DNA of 64,000 nt, taken from Oligoflexus tunisiensis (GTDB lineage: Bacteria > Bdellovibrionota_B > Oligoflexia > Oligoflexales > Oligoflexaceae). Positions 49,255 through 57,800 of the stretch are shown here, piece after piece. A program made the position numbers and the translations under genes. The stretch is taken from contig NZ_BDFO01000001.1 of the NCBI RefSeq assembly GCF_001748245.1, positions 40,766 to 104,765 of the forward strand, written 5' to 3'. The stretch's first letter is position 1. Each line of letters opens with the position of its first letter. The notes under the pieces are model-generated. The model had not been told where the DNA came from. It did not search any database and saw only the letters and a program-made list of their open reading frames with translations.

Positions 49255-50169
49255 ATGGCCTTTATGAAGAGAATCCTGCTATTTGCTGCGGTCAACATCG
49301 CGATTGTGGTGACCGTGTCTTTGGTTTTGAACCTGCTCGGCGTTCAACCCTACCTGACGGAACGCGGCCTGAACATCGGCTCCCTGGCGGTTTTCTGTCT
49401 GATCTGGGGTATGGTTGGTTCGTTCATTTCCCTTTTGATTTCCAAAAAAATTGCCATCTGGTCGATGGGTGTGGAAATCATCGATCCTTATGCGGGCGGC
49501 CGCGCGGCTGAACTCGTACAGATGGTTCATCGACTGGCCAAGGGCGCCGGTCTTTCCAAAATGCCTGATGTCGGCATTTATCCCGGTGTTGAAATCAATG
49601 CCTTTGCCACCGGTCCGTCCAAAAACAATTCGCTGGTGGCGGTGTCCCAGGGTCTTTTGAACCGCATGGACCGCGACGAGGTCGAAGGTGTGCTGGCCCA
49701 CGAGGTGGCGCACATTGCCAACGGTGACATGGTGACCATGACCCTGATCCAGGGTGTGGTGAACGCCTTTGTGATGTTCTTCGCGCGCATTGCCGCTTAT
49801 GGCGTCAGTCAACTCCTGCGGGGCGATGACGAGGAAGGCGCATCCGGAATGGGCTACTTTGCCCATATGATGACGGTGTTTGCTTTTGAAATCCTCTTCG
49901 GCATCCTGGGCAGCATAATCGTGGCCTGGTTCTCGCGTTATCGCGAATTCCGTGCCGATTCCGGTGGCGCCACGCTTGCCGGTCGCAACAAGATGATTCG
50001 CGCTCTGCAGCGCTTGAAAGCGAATACCGAGCTGCCGGATGAAGATCAACGCGCACCAGCCATGGCGGCGTTAAAAATTTCCTCACGCAAGGGCGGCTGG
50101 CTGCATCTCTTCGCCACGCACCCACCGCTTGAAGTGCGTATCGCCCGTCTGCAGCAGTACGCAAGTTGA
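49255..50169 (+). CDS. htpX: HtpX zinc metalloprotease
   Basis: The 304-residue protein starts M-A-F-M-K-R-I-L-L-F, has two N-terminal helices, then the zinc motif H-E-V-A-H (H149, E150, H153), two further membrane helices, and the third ligand Glu in R-E-F-R-A-D-S-G-G-A, with A-T-H-P-P-L at the end. This is the complete HtpX family layout. HtpX degrades misfolded inner-membrane proteins and is induced by envelope stress; here a partial sigma-70-type promoter precedes it. GGGAG lies eight bases before the start. Confidence 0.95.
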   Translation: MAFMKRILLFAAVNIAIVVTVSLVLNLLGVQPYLTERGLNIGSLAVFCLIWGMVGSFISLLISKKIAIWSMGVEIIDPYAGGRAAELVQMVHRLAKGAGLSKMPDVGIYPGVEINAFATGPSKNNSLVAVSQGLLNRMDRDEVEGVLAHEVAHIANGDMVTMTLIQGVVNAFVMFFARIAAYGVSQLLRGDDEEGASGMGYFAHMMTVFAFEILFGILGSIIVAWFSRYREFRADSGGATLAGRNKMIRALQRLKANTELPDEDQRAPAMAALKISSRKGGWLHLFATHPPLEVRIARLQQYAS

Positions 50170-50317
50170 TACGCGGCCGGCACAAGCCGGCCCATCCGCC
50201 CCCCGCCGTCCTCACCTGTCGAGATCTCTTGCGAAAAAAGCGTTGCCAGACTCCAGCCTGCTATTATAAAACCCTTGCTCAAGCTTCGTGTCTCTGAGGG
50301 CCTCCTTCCCGAGATAT

Positions 50318-50402
50318 GGAGGGATGGCCGAGTGGCTTAAGGCGGCGGTCTTGAAAACCGTTGTGGGGTAACTCACCGGGGGTTCGAATCCCTCTCCCTC
50401 CG
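50318..50402 (+). tRNA. tRNA-Ser (anticodon TGA)
   Basis: GGAGGGA pairs with TCCCTCC to form the acceptor stem, the loop CTTGAAA carries TGA at 50352-50354, and a long variable arm (G-T-T-G-T-G-G-G-G-T-A-A-C-T-C-A-C) marks a class II serine tRNA. The discriminator is G, as serine tRNAs need. GGTTCGAATCC is present in the T arm. CCA is not encoded, so it is added by the nucleotidyltransferase. Confidence 0.95.
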
Positions 50403-50431
50403 TTCGCAGAGCTTGAGGAATTTTTTTGACT

Positions 50432-50521
50432 GGAGAGATGGCAGAGTGGCCGAATGCACGTCCTTGCTAAGGACGCGTCTGGGTAACTGGACCGAGGGTT
50501 CGAATCCCTCTCTCTCCGCCA
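50432..50521 (+). tRNA. tRNA-Ser (anticodon GCT)
   Basis: GGAGAGA pairs with TCTCTCC, the loop TTGCTAA carries GCT at 50466-50468, and a long variable arm is present. The discriminator G is followed by an encoded CCA (50519-50521), unlike the neighbouring tRNA-Ser 30 bases upstream. The two genes could be one transcript; they serve different serine codon boxes (AGY and UCN). Confidence 0.95.
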
Positions 50522-50534
50522 CCGCACTTCCGCT

Positions 50535-50936
50535 TCACTCCCTTTCTTCCAAAATCATTTTCAGTTTCAATAGATCTTCGAACACCTGAGCGGCATCGCT
50601 TTGTATATCCTGTTGTGTCATCCCCGGTCGATGAAACAGCGTAAAGATCACTTCGCTCTCCGTATCATTGCGAACGACCCGCATCGGATTGTGCACCGTC
50701 TCGCCATTCGGCAGCGTCACATCATGATCCAGAACCCCAAATGCATTGTGCGGTGCAAATTTTATGGCCACCTCACCCATCGGCGAATCCGCGATCCAGC
50801 GCTCCCCTGCCCTGCGAATCGTTCCACTCAGTCCCGCCGCCCATTGCGGCAGATTTTCGGGATTCGCAACGTACGCGTAAACCTTGTCCGGCGTGCGGTT
50901 GATGCTAATGCTGATATGCTGTGCAGGCCAGCTCAT
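50535..50936 (-). CDS. SRPBCC (START/Bet v1-like) protein
   Basis: The start is ATG 50936, with AGGAGG about five bases upstream. The 133-residue protein has the SRPBCC opening I-S-I-S-I-N-R-T-P-D-K-V-Y-A-Y-V-A-N-P-E-N-L-P-Q-W-A and a mostly beta pattern with a final helix. Such proteins bind hydrophobic ligands in a cavity; CoxG and polyketide-cyclase-like roles are typical, but no ligand is indicated. It is convergent with the tRNAs. Confidence 0.8.
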   Translation of the reverse strand: MSWPAQHISISINRTPDKVYAYVANPENLPQWAAGLSGTIRRAGERWIADSPMGEVAIKFAPHNAFGVLDHDVTLPNGETVHNPMRVVRNDTESEVIFTLFHRPGMTQQDIQSDAAQVFEDLLKLKMILEERE

Positions 50937-51398
50937 GGAATCCTCCTGTTTTTTTGACGCATAAATTTCAGAAAATCCCAAAAACCAACATGCACCAGGC
51001 GCGGGCTTGACAAAATATGTCATTTTGTGATCGAAAATATGGCGTGATTAAATTCGATTCGCCGCTTTTTTCTCTACGCTTTTTTGTTCAGATTTTAAGC
51101 AGCTGGAGAAGGATATTTTCCCGGTCATTTTTTACAGGCTGGATTCTTTCTGATGAAGTTATCCACAGCTTTTTCGTTTTTCTGTGGATAACTTTATTTT
51201 ACGCTAAAAATGACGTAGCGATAACAGGAAAACTTGTGTTCAATATTTAATCAGAGACTGAGGCAGGCGCTCATCTGATCGAAGGATAAGATCAACCCGT
51301 TGACCACCAAGGATTTCACGCCTCAAAGGTTTTTCAGGTCTCAAGACGCGGCATCTCACGCGAACAAATGAAAGTTCTGCTCGCCCTATTCATCCGTT
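50937..51398. other. AT-rich intergenic region with DnaA-box inverted repeat
   Basis: This 460-base region between two minus-strand genes is AT-rich and contains the perfect inverted repeat described at 51156-51194. An open frame on the plus strand (51017-51250) lacks a ribosome site and is not called. No tRNA, rRNA or ORF of known family lies here. Confidence 0.5.
51156..51194. promoter_or_regulatory. Inverted DnaA-box pair in a 13-bp perfect repeat
   Basis: AAGTTATCCACAG (51156-51168) and CTGTGGATAACTT (51182-51194) are exact reverse complements, separated by the 13-base spacer of T and C with one G. Each arm contains TTATCCACA, the perfect DnaA box. The arms are head-to-head. DnaA binding is inferred from the sequence only. 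No dnaA, dnaN, gidA or parA gene is in the window. Confidence 0.55.
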
Positions 51399-51968
51399 TT
51401 AGTGAAAGACTTGCAGCTCTTTGTTTCCAGCCAGCCCATGTTTCACTCTGAGGGCAGCATTGAGGACTGCATTCACCCCTAAATTCCCCGTAAAGAGGAA
51501 CAGCTCCCGAATCCCTGTTCGCGCCAGCCCAATCAGGATCTCCTCGAGCAGGACCCGGCTAAACTCGGGGTCCTCCATATCAATTCCAAAGTAAACCCCA
51601 ATCCGGGTCGGCTTCAGAGCTTCAACCGTCTTCAAAATAAGGGCTTGCGCCTCTTGTCGATCACTCAGGCAAAGCGTCTCCGGCACCAAATAAAACTGCC
51701 GGGTCACCTCCCCGCTGCTATCCGACAGCATCAAGGCCTGCTTTTCATCCAGCCCCTGCTCCATCAGCAGCTTGAACACGTCCTCAATCCGTTCCAGCGC
51801 AAACACTTCCCGTGCCCCCGCGTCGCCCTTCTTATAGAGCCCGATCCAGAAAGGACAGTCCGTCGTATCCTCCGGACGCGTGATAATCAGCGAAAGGACA
51901 TCCGACTCCGGGCCCGCGATCCCCACGTTCGCAGGGGTCACCTGAGCGCCACTCATTGTTTTGGTCAC
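51399..51968 (-). CDS. Hypothetical protein
   Basis: The 189-residue protein has no signal peptide, one or two hydrophobic strands, and three parts: an N-terminal beta-rich region (T-T-D-C-P-F-W-I-G-L-Y), a helical middle and a C-terminal part (L-L-E-E-I-L-I-G-L-A-R-T-G-I-R-E-L-F-L-F) that resembles a Rossmann-type strand and helix. I do not recognise a family. It stands alone between the DnaA-box region and the J-domain gene. Confidence 0.5.
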   Translation of the reverse strand: MTKTMSGAQVTPANVGIAGPESDVLSLIITRPEDTTDCPFWIGLYKKGDAGAREVFALERIEDVFKLLMEQGLDEKQALMLSDSSGEVTRQFYLVPETLCLSDRQEAQALILKTVEALKPTRIGVYFGIDMEDPEFSRVLLEEILIGLARTGIRELFLFTGNLGVNAVLNAALRVKHGLAGNKELQVFH

Positions 51969-52082
51969 GTGCCTTCCTCCTATATAGCTACGCTCTATTC
52001 TAGCGAACGGCGGCTAATCTCTCCAATATTATTGATGACTCATGAAAATGCGCGTTTCTACCAAATCTGTCGGAGAAAGCGA

Positions 52083-53147
52083 TCAGGGGATTTTGGATTT
52101 GACTTTTGCTTTGCGTTGACCCGTCCTCCGGGCCTGCCTCTCCACCGCCTGGAGCTGGGCATTCAACTCGTCCCAAATGGTGTCAACGTCCGCCTGCTCA
52201 CGCTTGAGAACGTGGCGAACCTTCAGCTTAAGAGCAGAAAGAGCAGACTTATTCTTCACTGTTTTGGAAAATTCCCAAGCCGGGTGGCTCCGCGCATACT
52301 TCAGCTCGGTCCCCAGATCCCGGCTCCGCTGATTCAGAGAATTCTTGCGGCTCAGGATCTCACTGATAGCCGCAGTCTTCCAGGAGAACGGCCCTTCACT
52401 TTTTCCCTCCAGCTTTTTCCAGATTTCTTCCAGACCCTCGACGTCCTGATCCCGGTAAGCTTCCTGCATCTTATGGAAAAGCTGCCTGTGTTCCTGACTT
52501 TGATCGGGATTGGTGTCCGGGTGCAATCTTAAGGCGAGCTGGTGATAAAGTTTACGCAACTCCTGCTCAGTATTCGCGTCCCGCGACCGTCCACGGCGGC
52601 CGGCCGCTCCTTCATCAGAGTGATCTTGAAAAAAATCCTCGGTAGCTTCCTCGAACACCTCGTCAAAGGCTTCCTCAAACTTCTGCCATTCGTCCTTGGC
52701 TTTTTTTCCTTTCGAATTGTTTTCGCTTTCCTCTATCTCTTTAACCATCTCTTCCCAAAGATCATCAAGAGTCCCATCTTCCTTGGCCTCCGAGAGGACG
52801 CGCAAGCTGGTCGCCAGGGAAATATCATGGTACTCAGCATAGGCTTCAATCTGCTCCATCCAATCCGTCAAATCCGCGACGGCTGAACGGGATTTATGGA
52901 GTTGGATAATCTCACGAGAAAACTCACCTTCGTACCAGAGACGATATTGTTCCGTATCGGTGTTCTTGAACTGGTGCAGGTCTGCGGTGTACTTCTCGAA
53001 TTTCTTCAGAGCTGCTTGATACTGTTTCCATACTTTCGTGCGTAATGGCTGGCTATCCACCAGAACCAAGTCGCGGCAAGTGCTGATGGGATGGATGATG
53101 TTGCCACTGGACTTCTGGTGGCGTTTTTTCGGGCGTGCTGCGGGCAT
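52083..53147 (-). CDS. J-domain protein (DnaJ-like)
   Basis: The ATG at 53147 follows GGAGA and is preferred to the in-frame TTG five codons upstream. The 354-residue protein has a helical N-terminal half (coiled coil, about 30-165), an acidic stretch (about 140-180), then a J-domain-like helix II with H-P-D in L-A-L-R-L-H-P-D-T-N-P-D-Q. The J-domain is short and in the middle. It would bring a client to DnaK; the client is unknown. Confidence 0.7.
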   Translation of the reverse strand: MPAARPKKRHQKSSGNIIHPISTCRDLVLVDSQPLRTKVWKQYQAALKKFEKYTADLHQFKNTDTEQYRLWYEGEFSREIIQLHKSRSAVADLTDWMEQIEAYAEYHDISLATSLRVLSEAKEDGTLDDLWEEMVKEIEESENNSKGKKAKDEWQKFEEAFDEVFEEATEDFFQDHSDEGAAGRRGRSRDANTEQELRKLYHQLALRLHPDTNPDQSQEHRQLFHKMQEAYRDQDVEGLEEIWKKLEGKSEGPFSWKTAAISEILSRKNSLNQRSRDLGTELKYARSHPAWEFSKTVKNKSALSALKLKVRHVLKREQADVDTIWDELNAQLQAVERQARRTGQRKAKVKSKIP

Positions 53148-53270
53148 GGCTTCTCCGGGCAAAGCAATGCCTCATTTATATTGAATTTTGGGAGCGAAAA
53201 GCGAGGGACATTTCCTGCCCCTTGCGAGCAGGCAGCCAAAATCGCATGAATATGATCTATATTCCATAAT

Positions 53271-53304
53271 ATATAAAATATGCTGAATTCGGGATATTTT
53301 ATAT
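53271..53304. promoter_or_regulatory. Inverted repeat upstream of the XRE regulator (operator candidate)
   Basis: ATATAAAATAT (53271-53281) and ATATTTTATAT (53294-53304) are exact reverse complements with a 12-base spacer. They lie 88 bases before the regulator start at 53392. Such A/T-rich inverted repeats are common autoregulatory operators of HTH antitoxins, but binding is inferred. Confidence 0.5.
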
Positions 53305-53391
53305 TTTTTAGGATATAAGATGGTGTTTAACCTTTCAAATACATACCAGTGATCGCGCTGTTGCGGGAAGCGGTTCACTAAGGGAGATGCC

Positions 53392-53724
53392 ATGCCCATT
53401 GTTCGTGATAAACAGAAACGAAACGAGATCCGTGCAACGCTATACCAAGCTCTGTCAACTAATGGAATGGAAGTCTCAGATGTTGTAAAATCGCTGCGAA
53501 AAATGATGGCAAAAGGTCAAGAAGCGTTTGCTGATCACATCGATATCAGTCTTGCGACTTTAAGGAAGATCGAGCAGAAGCGAGGAAATTTTACGATGGA
53601 TTCGATTCGTAAAATATTGGATCGATTTGACCTTGTACTGGTAGTCAAAACCAAGGGCTCATGTCGAGGCAATCCTCCCCAATCTCAAGCCAATAAAAAG
53701 AGTGGTGATGGAAATGCGGAATGA
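53392..53724 (+). CDS. XRE/HipB-like HTH regulator
   Basis: The 110-residue protein has a helix-turn-helix (about 45-85): A-F-A-D-H-I-D-I-S-L-A-T-L-R-K-I-E-Q-K-R-G-N, followed by S-I-R-K-I-L-D-R-F-D-L-V-L-V. That pattern is seen in HipB-like antitoxins. GGGAG lies seven bases before the ATG. No toxin frame of hipA type follows; the downstream 400 bases contain only fragments. An inverted repeat at 53271 is a likely operator. A lone regulator or a partner lost by decay are both possible. Confidence 0.65.
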   Translation: MPIVRDKQKRNEIRATLYQALSTNGMEVSDVVKSLRKMMAKGQEAFADHIDISLATLRKIEQKRGNFTMDSIRKILDRFDLVLVVKTKGSCRGNPPQSQANKKSGDGNAE

Positions 53725-54183
53725 GGTTGGAGGATTTGAACTTAGTCTTCGAGACATGTGAGTTCAGACCACCGATCTTTTATCGCGGCAGTCTTTGCTC
53801 GAGGATCGAATTCAACTTTTTCTTTGGAACAAAGAAAGTAGATTCCCCGATTGATGTATCGACTCACTTCACTGACAGCTATGAGGACTAACTAGTAGCA
53901 ACAATGTCATTTTCAATAAACGTGGAGATGAGGTCATTGCTATAGCTCTTAGGTGCCAGCTCATTCATCACATTGAGCGCTGGCCTGCCACTCGAGATTA
54001 GAAACTGTGATAACTTCAAGCTACCAATTTCATGAATAGATAACATGTTGAGATTGAAGTAGCTGGCTAGCTTGAGAGGATAGAGTGATGCTGCATTGCC
54101 GACATGGCGCATTCGGATATTATTTCCATAAAATCAACTCGTTGTCCAATTTATATTAACGTACGGTGCTAAAAGGATTCTTG
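53725..54183. other. Low-coding region downstream of the HipB-like gene
   Basis: This 460-base stretch has no long frame in either direction. A minus-strand frame at 53888-54112 (74 residues) has no ribosome site and is not recognised. It may be a degraded partner gene of the XRE regulator, but nothing in it matches HipA. Confidence 0.4.
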
Positions 54184-54480
54184 ATGAATTCGTCGTCAAG
54201 GCAAATCATCCTCCCTTTAAATAAGGAGCGCCGCTGTCATCTGCATCAAGAGATTGATTCGCTTGCGATCCCCGTTACGCTTCAGACGACCCGCGTAGGA
54301 TCTCCGTTTAAATTGGTTTTGACCAAAGAACCGAGGCAATTCAAACAGGACGAAAAACGTCGGAAACTGGCGGCAGAGGTTCTTCAGGGTCTCGAGAACT
54401 GGCGAGGCGAAAGAAAAATAGAGGCAGTGACTCATAAGGAGAGGACGGCACGTTCCTCAGCAGGCAAGCCCTATATCTGA
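54184..54480 (+). CDS. Small hypothetical protein
   Basis: The ATG at 54184 (M-N-S-S-S-R-Q-I-I-L-P) follows AAGGA. The 98-residue product is basic, with a helical, Lys/Glu-rich second half and no known domain. It has no signal peptide. The AT-rich context is shared with the flanking accessory genes. Confidence 0.4.
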   Translation: MNSSSRQIILPLNKERRCHLHQEIDSLAIPVTLQTTRVGSPFKLVLTKEPRQFKQDEKRRKLAAEVLQGLENWRGERKIEAVTHKERTARSSAGKPYI

Positions 54481-54681
54481 TAAGACGATACCACTCAGCA
54501 CTTCATGATAAACCAGGATACAACCGGGATTCCCGAGTGATCGATGCTCTCCTTCGCACATGGTTCATGGAGTATTTGCGTAACCCTGCTAACTGGCGCA
54601 CTGCTTATTAGCAGTCATTATAGCATTTATAAGCTGTTGCGAAGAATCCGGAGATCCGACCTCGACTTTATTCTTTAAGTT

Positions 54682-54711
54682 GAGTAAATTTACTCGAGCA
54701 ATTGAGTAAAT
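54682..54711. promoter_or_regulatory. GAGTAAATTTACTC palindrome upstream of the AAA ATPase
   Basis: The 14-base perfect palindrome GAGTAAATTTACTC (54682-54695) is followed eight bases later by another half-site GAGTAAAT (54704-54711). The ATPase start codon is at 54725, so this looks like an operator or promoter element for it. The protein that would bind is unknown. Confidence 0.5.
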
Positions 54712-54724
54712 CCGGAAAGAGCAA

Positions 54725-55903
54725 ATGTACAGACGACAAACCATTGAAATAATTAAAAAAAGATTAAATGAGGATCGGAAGTTCATTCAAATCCTTCTGG
54801 GCCCGCGCCAAGTTGGAAAGACTACTCTCGTCATGCAGTTAGAAGAAAATAATGAAATCCCTCAGCTTTATGCTTCAGCTGACGACGCGCAAACCCGTGA
54901 CCGAATATGGCTGGAAACGCAATGGCAGAGGGGGCGTGTTCTGGCAAAGAATAGAGGTAAGGCGGTCCTTGTGATCGATGAGATCCAAAAAGTTTCAGAT
55001 TGGTCCGACAGCGTCAAAGCTCTTTGGGATGCAGACACTCGCAACAAGACGCCTCTTCATGTCCTGCTATTAGGCAGCACCCCACTCTTCGCAGCGCGAG
55101 GAATTACAGAAAGCCTTGCAGGTCGCTATGAAACAATTTATGCCTCTCATTGGTCTTATCAAGAGATGGCGGACGCTTTTGCATATTCCCTGGATGAATA
55201 TTTTTATTTTGGTGGATATCCCGGTGCGGCTCATTTGCGAAAGGAACCCCAGCGCTGGCGACATTATGTAAAGGAATCCATTATCGAGGCGACCGTATCC
55301 CGGGATTTACTCGCGACTGTACGTATCGATAAACCTGCTCTGCTTCGCAACTTATTCTTCTTGGCTTGCAATTATGGTGGGCGAATTCTTTCCTATACAA
55401 AAATGCTGGGGCAATTGAATGATGCAGGTAATACAACGACTCTCGCCCATTACCTTGACCTATTGTCACAATGCGGACTGGTATGTGGGCTGCAGAAATT
55501 CAGTGGAGAAAGTGTACGATCGCGTGGATCCAGTCCTAAACTTTTGACTTTGGATCCTTCTCTTTTAACTGCAATTGATGAGCGAGAAGCAAGTGATTGG
55601 CTGGAAGACCCTGAATCAAAGGGGCACCTTGTTGAAAACGTGATCGGCTCCCATCTGTGGCGTGTCTCGAGGGAGAAAGGACAGCTATTCTATTGGAGCG
55701 AAGGAAAATGGGAGCTCGATTTTGTGTATACGCTGGGGCGAAGCATATTGGCCATAGAGGTTAAAAGCGGTAGGCGACAGAGATCCGTTTCAGGATTGGC
55801 AGAATTCAAGAAGCGGAATCCCGATTGTCGCACCTTGATTGTGGGAATGGGAGGCGTGCCGCTCGAAGATTTTTTGAGGACATCGCCTGAAGACTGGTTT
55901 TGA
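54725..55903 (+). CDS. AAA/DUF4143 ATPase
   Basis: The 392-residue protein has the N-terminal ATPase of the AAA-type DUF4143 family. Walker A is G-P-R-Q-V-G-K-T-T, Walker B is V-L-V-I-D-E-I-Q-K, and L-L-L-G-S-T-P is the sensor region. The C-terminal half is DUF4143, with G-H-L-V-E-N-V-I-G-S-H-L and Y-W-S-E-G-K-W-E-L-D-F-V, the PD-(D/E)xK-like region common there, and A-I-E-V-K-S-G. It should bind ATP; its target is unknown. A GAGTAAATTTACTC palindrome precedes it. A second, decayed copy of the family lies at 59263-60406. Confidence 0.85.
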   Translation: MYRRQTIEIIKKRLNEDRKFIQILLGPRQVGKTTLVMQLEENNEIPQLYASADDAQTRDRIWLETQWQRGRVLAKNRGKAVLVIDEIQKVSDWSDSVKALWDADTRNKTPLHVLLLGSTPLFAARGITESLAGRYETIYASHWSYQEMADAFAYSLDEYFYFGGYPGAAHLRKEPQRWRHYVKESIIEATVSRDLLATVRIDKPALLRNLFFLACNYGGRILSYTKMLGQLNDAGNTTTLAHYLDLLSQCGLVCGLQKFSGESVRSRGSSPKLLTLDPSLLTAIDEREASDWLEDPESKGHLVENVIGSHLWRVSREKGQLFYWSEGKWELDFVYTLGRSILAIEVKSGRRQRSVSGLAEFKKRNPDCRTLIVGMGGVPLEDFLRTSPEDWF

Positions 55904-56108
55904 GTATTCCGCTGGATCTCGGAGGGCCATGGTGCGCCTGAATTCAGATGGCGGGTGATGGACGGCTGATCCGCGAGAACAAGCAGGTCCATGAGGAGAA
56001 TTATGCATCTCAGTTATTAGTGCAAGGCGGCCTCTTCCATCTCAGACCGCAAAAGTGAGCTGGTCATGGGAATACGGAACGGGACTGACGGAAAAGTTCC
56101 GGGGATAA
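55904..56108. repeat. Relic end of an insertion element
   Basis: The right end, GACGGAAAAGTTCCGGGGAT at 56086-56105, has the same arrangement as the end at 59240-59256 (GACGGAAAGTTTCGGGGA). Its reverse complement resembles the left-end sequence ATCCCCGAAACTCCCAGCCG at 62180. No gene remains. It lies between the ATPase and the repeat-motif lipoprotein. The element family is unresolved. Confidence 0.45.
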
Positions 56109-56247
56109 AATCTAACTACTTAATGTTTAAGAAGTTTATCGTCTACTGCATCTCTAAAACTTCATCACCACGTGTCGATGTCGTTGTTTTGTATGAGAGT
56201 CGGAGCAGCTTCCTCAAGCAAGTGATAAGAACAAATTCTTGCGACAT

Positions 56248-57672
56248 TCAACGCAGCTGTTGGTCAATTTTAATTGAAGTAACTTCCCCATCTTTCGATG
56301 CGTCCAGCGGTGGGAGAGAGGTCCATACCCCGTTTTTCGAGTAACCAGGGAGTTTATTGTTAGAAGAATTAATCGTATGTCCTACTGCATATAAATCGCA
56401 GCCGAAGATGGCAATTGTGTGTACAAAATGATTCAATTCTGTCCAAGTTCGGTTCTTCCAGTAACCAAACCGTTTAGGGTCAGAGCCAAAGGGGCGCACA
56501 TAAAACTCCTGGAGGTATCCTAGAGCAAAGATATCACTATCAGAAATTATGACTTGCCAAGAGTTTGAAATATAATTTTCTAGCCCTAGAGGAGCAGGAA
56601 GGTTGGTCCATTCACCATTTTTCCAGTATCCACCGTGCCAGTCGAAAGATCCGGGGATATAGATGTCATCGTTATACAAATAAATGGATTCCGCCCACGA
56701 GCCTGGCGGAACAGCCGCAGGTGAAGTCAACTCATTCCAGGTTCCATTTTTCCAGTATCCGCCCGCGTAGGTCGATTCACGAATCTTTCTGTTTCCGGTC
56801 ACGTATACATCATTCCCATCTAGAGTTAGTGATGTTACCTTTGTAAAAGCTTGATCGCTGGATAGACGAAACCATTGGTCAGCCTTCCAGTATCCGGCCT
56901 CCATCTCATTGTATATCAATGTATAAATGTCTGTTCCTGAGCTTGCCATTGAGATAAAGCGTGGCTGTTGCGAACCGACCGGGGATTCGAGTGCAGTCCG
57001 CCCTCCATTTTTCCAGTAGCCTGCTGTAACTTTGAAATTGGAATCACTGATATGCCCGCCTGAATAGACATCATTCCCCAGCATGACCACAGAGCTAACG
57101 TTAACGGTGTCATCGGGGCTGGTTGCCAGGAGCTCGTTTCCACTCCATGTTCCAGCTTTCCAATAGCCTCCCACGGGCGTATTGGAGGTATTATTACTGT
57201 ATCCAACGAAGTAAACGCCATCATCGTTGCTAACGTCTGACTCACTCCTCGGAACAACAACAATGGTGAATTCTTTTGTTGCCGTTGCAGAGCCTCTGGT
57301 GAGCTTTGCTGTCAGGACAACATTCTCGATATTCGCGCTTTGTATGACTTCTGCGGCGCCGTTGGATATTGTGATAATTTCTGGATTGCTACTTGCCCAA
57401 TGTATAGAAGTTTCTTCGTTTGTTTTTGTGAGGAGACTAAAGTTTTTAGTGACGCGCGAAGCGGTGTCACAAGGTGCAAAAGAGAAGTCTCTCTCAGTTA
57501 GACCATCTTTTTCCCTTAATAAAACCTCTTCATTCAACGAGTCAGTTGTTTCCACACTTTTCGATTTCTTTTTGCAAGATTCAGACATACCCATGAAAAA
57601 ACACAAGAGTACAATAGCGCCGAAAATTTTTACCCGCCCACTATTTTTGTAAATCCCCAGATTTTCGTTCAT
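56248..57672 (-). CDS. Lipoprotein with YWKNG repeat propeller and Ig-like domain
   Basis: The 474-residue protein has a membrane signal and a possible lipobox S-E-S-C at residues 30-33. Residues 70-140 read as an Ig-like domain (S-I-H-W-A-S-S-N-P-E-I-I-T-I-S-N-G-A-A-E). The rest has about six to seven repeats centred on G-G-Y-W-K-x-G-x-W (for example A-G-Y-W-K-N-G, G-G-Y-W-K-N-G-T-W, G-Y-W-K-N-R-T-W), each followed by a D-V/I-Y strand. This suggests a beta-propeller. The AT-rich DNA and flanking relic ends suggest it arrived with mobile DNA. Function unknown. Confidence 0.7.
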   Translation of the reverse strand: MNENLGIYKNSGRVKIFGAIVLLCFFMGMSESCKKKSKSVETTDSLNEEVLLREKDGLTERDFSFAPCDTASRVTKNFSLLTKTNEETSIHWASSNPEIITISNGAAEVIQSANIENVVLTAKLTRGSATATKEFTIVVVPRSESDVSNDDGVYFVGYSNNTSNTPVGGYWKAGTWSGNELLATSPDDTVNVSSVVMLGNDVYSGGHISDSNFKVTAGYWKNGGRTALESPVGSQQPRFISMASSGTDIYTLIYNEMEAGYWKADQWFRLSSDQAFTKVTSLTLDGNDVYVTGNRKIRESTYAGGYWKNGTWNELTSPAAVPPGSWAESIYLYNDDIYIPGSFDWHGGYWKNGEWTNLPAPLGLENYISNSWQVIISDSDIFALGYLQEFYVRPFGSDPKRFGYWKNRTWTELNHFVHTIAIFGCDLYAVGHTINSSNNKLPGYSKNGVWTSLPPLDASKDGEVTSIKIDQQLR

Positions 57673-57750
57673 TTTATGATTAACCTTGATTGTGAATGCA
57701 CCATTAAACCAGTGCCGACCATCATCAATATTATCGTTTATATAATTTAT

Positions 57751-57798
57751 TATCTAGATCCCCTAAACTCCCGGCCGTTGATGTGAAGAAACTCAGTC
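57751..57798. repeat. Relic left end, related to 62176-62220
   Basis: TATCTAGATCCCCTAAACTC and the following bases (to A-A-A-C-T-C-A-G) match the sequence starting at 62175 almost base for base, over about 46 bases. It looks like the left end of an element whose right end would be at 59240-59256. An IS3-type copy has inserted between them. Confidence 0.6.
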
Positions 57799-57800
57799 CT

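Noticed and set aside
51017..51250. 77-codon plus-strand frame across the DnaA-box region
   Set aside because: No ribosome site, very AT-rich, and it includes the inverted repeat, so it is probably not coding.
50937..51398. Chromosomal origin of replication
   Set aside because: Only two DnaA boxes are seen and no dnaA, dnaN, gidA/mnmG or parAB lies nearby; kept as a DnaA-box inverted repeat only.
53888..54112. 74-codon minus-strand frame after the HipB-like gene
   Set aside because: No ribosome site and no match to HipA or another toxin.
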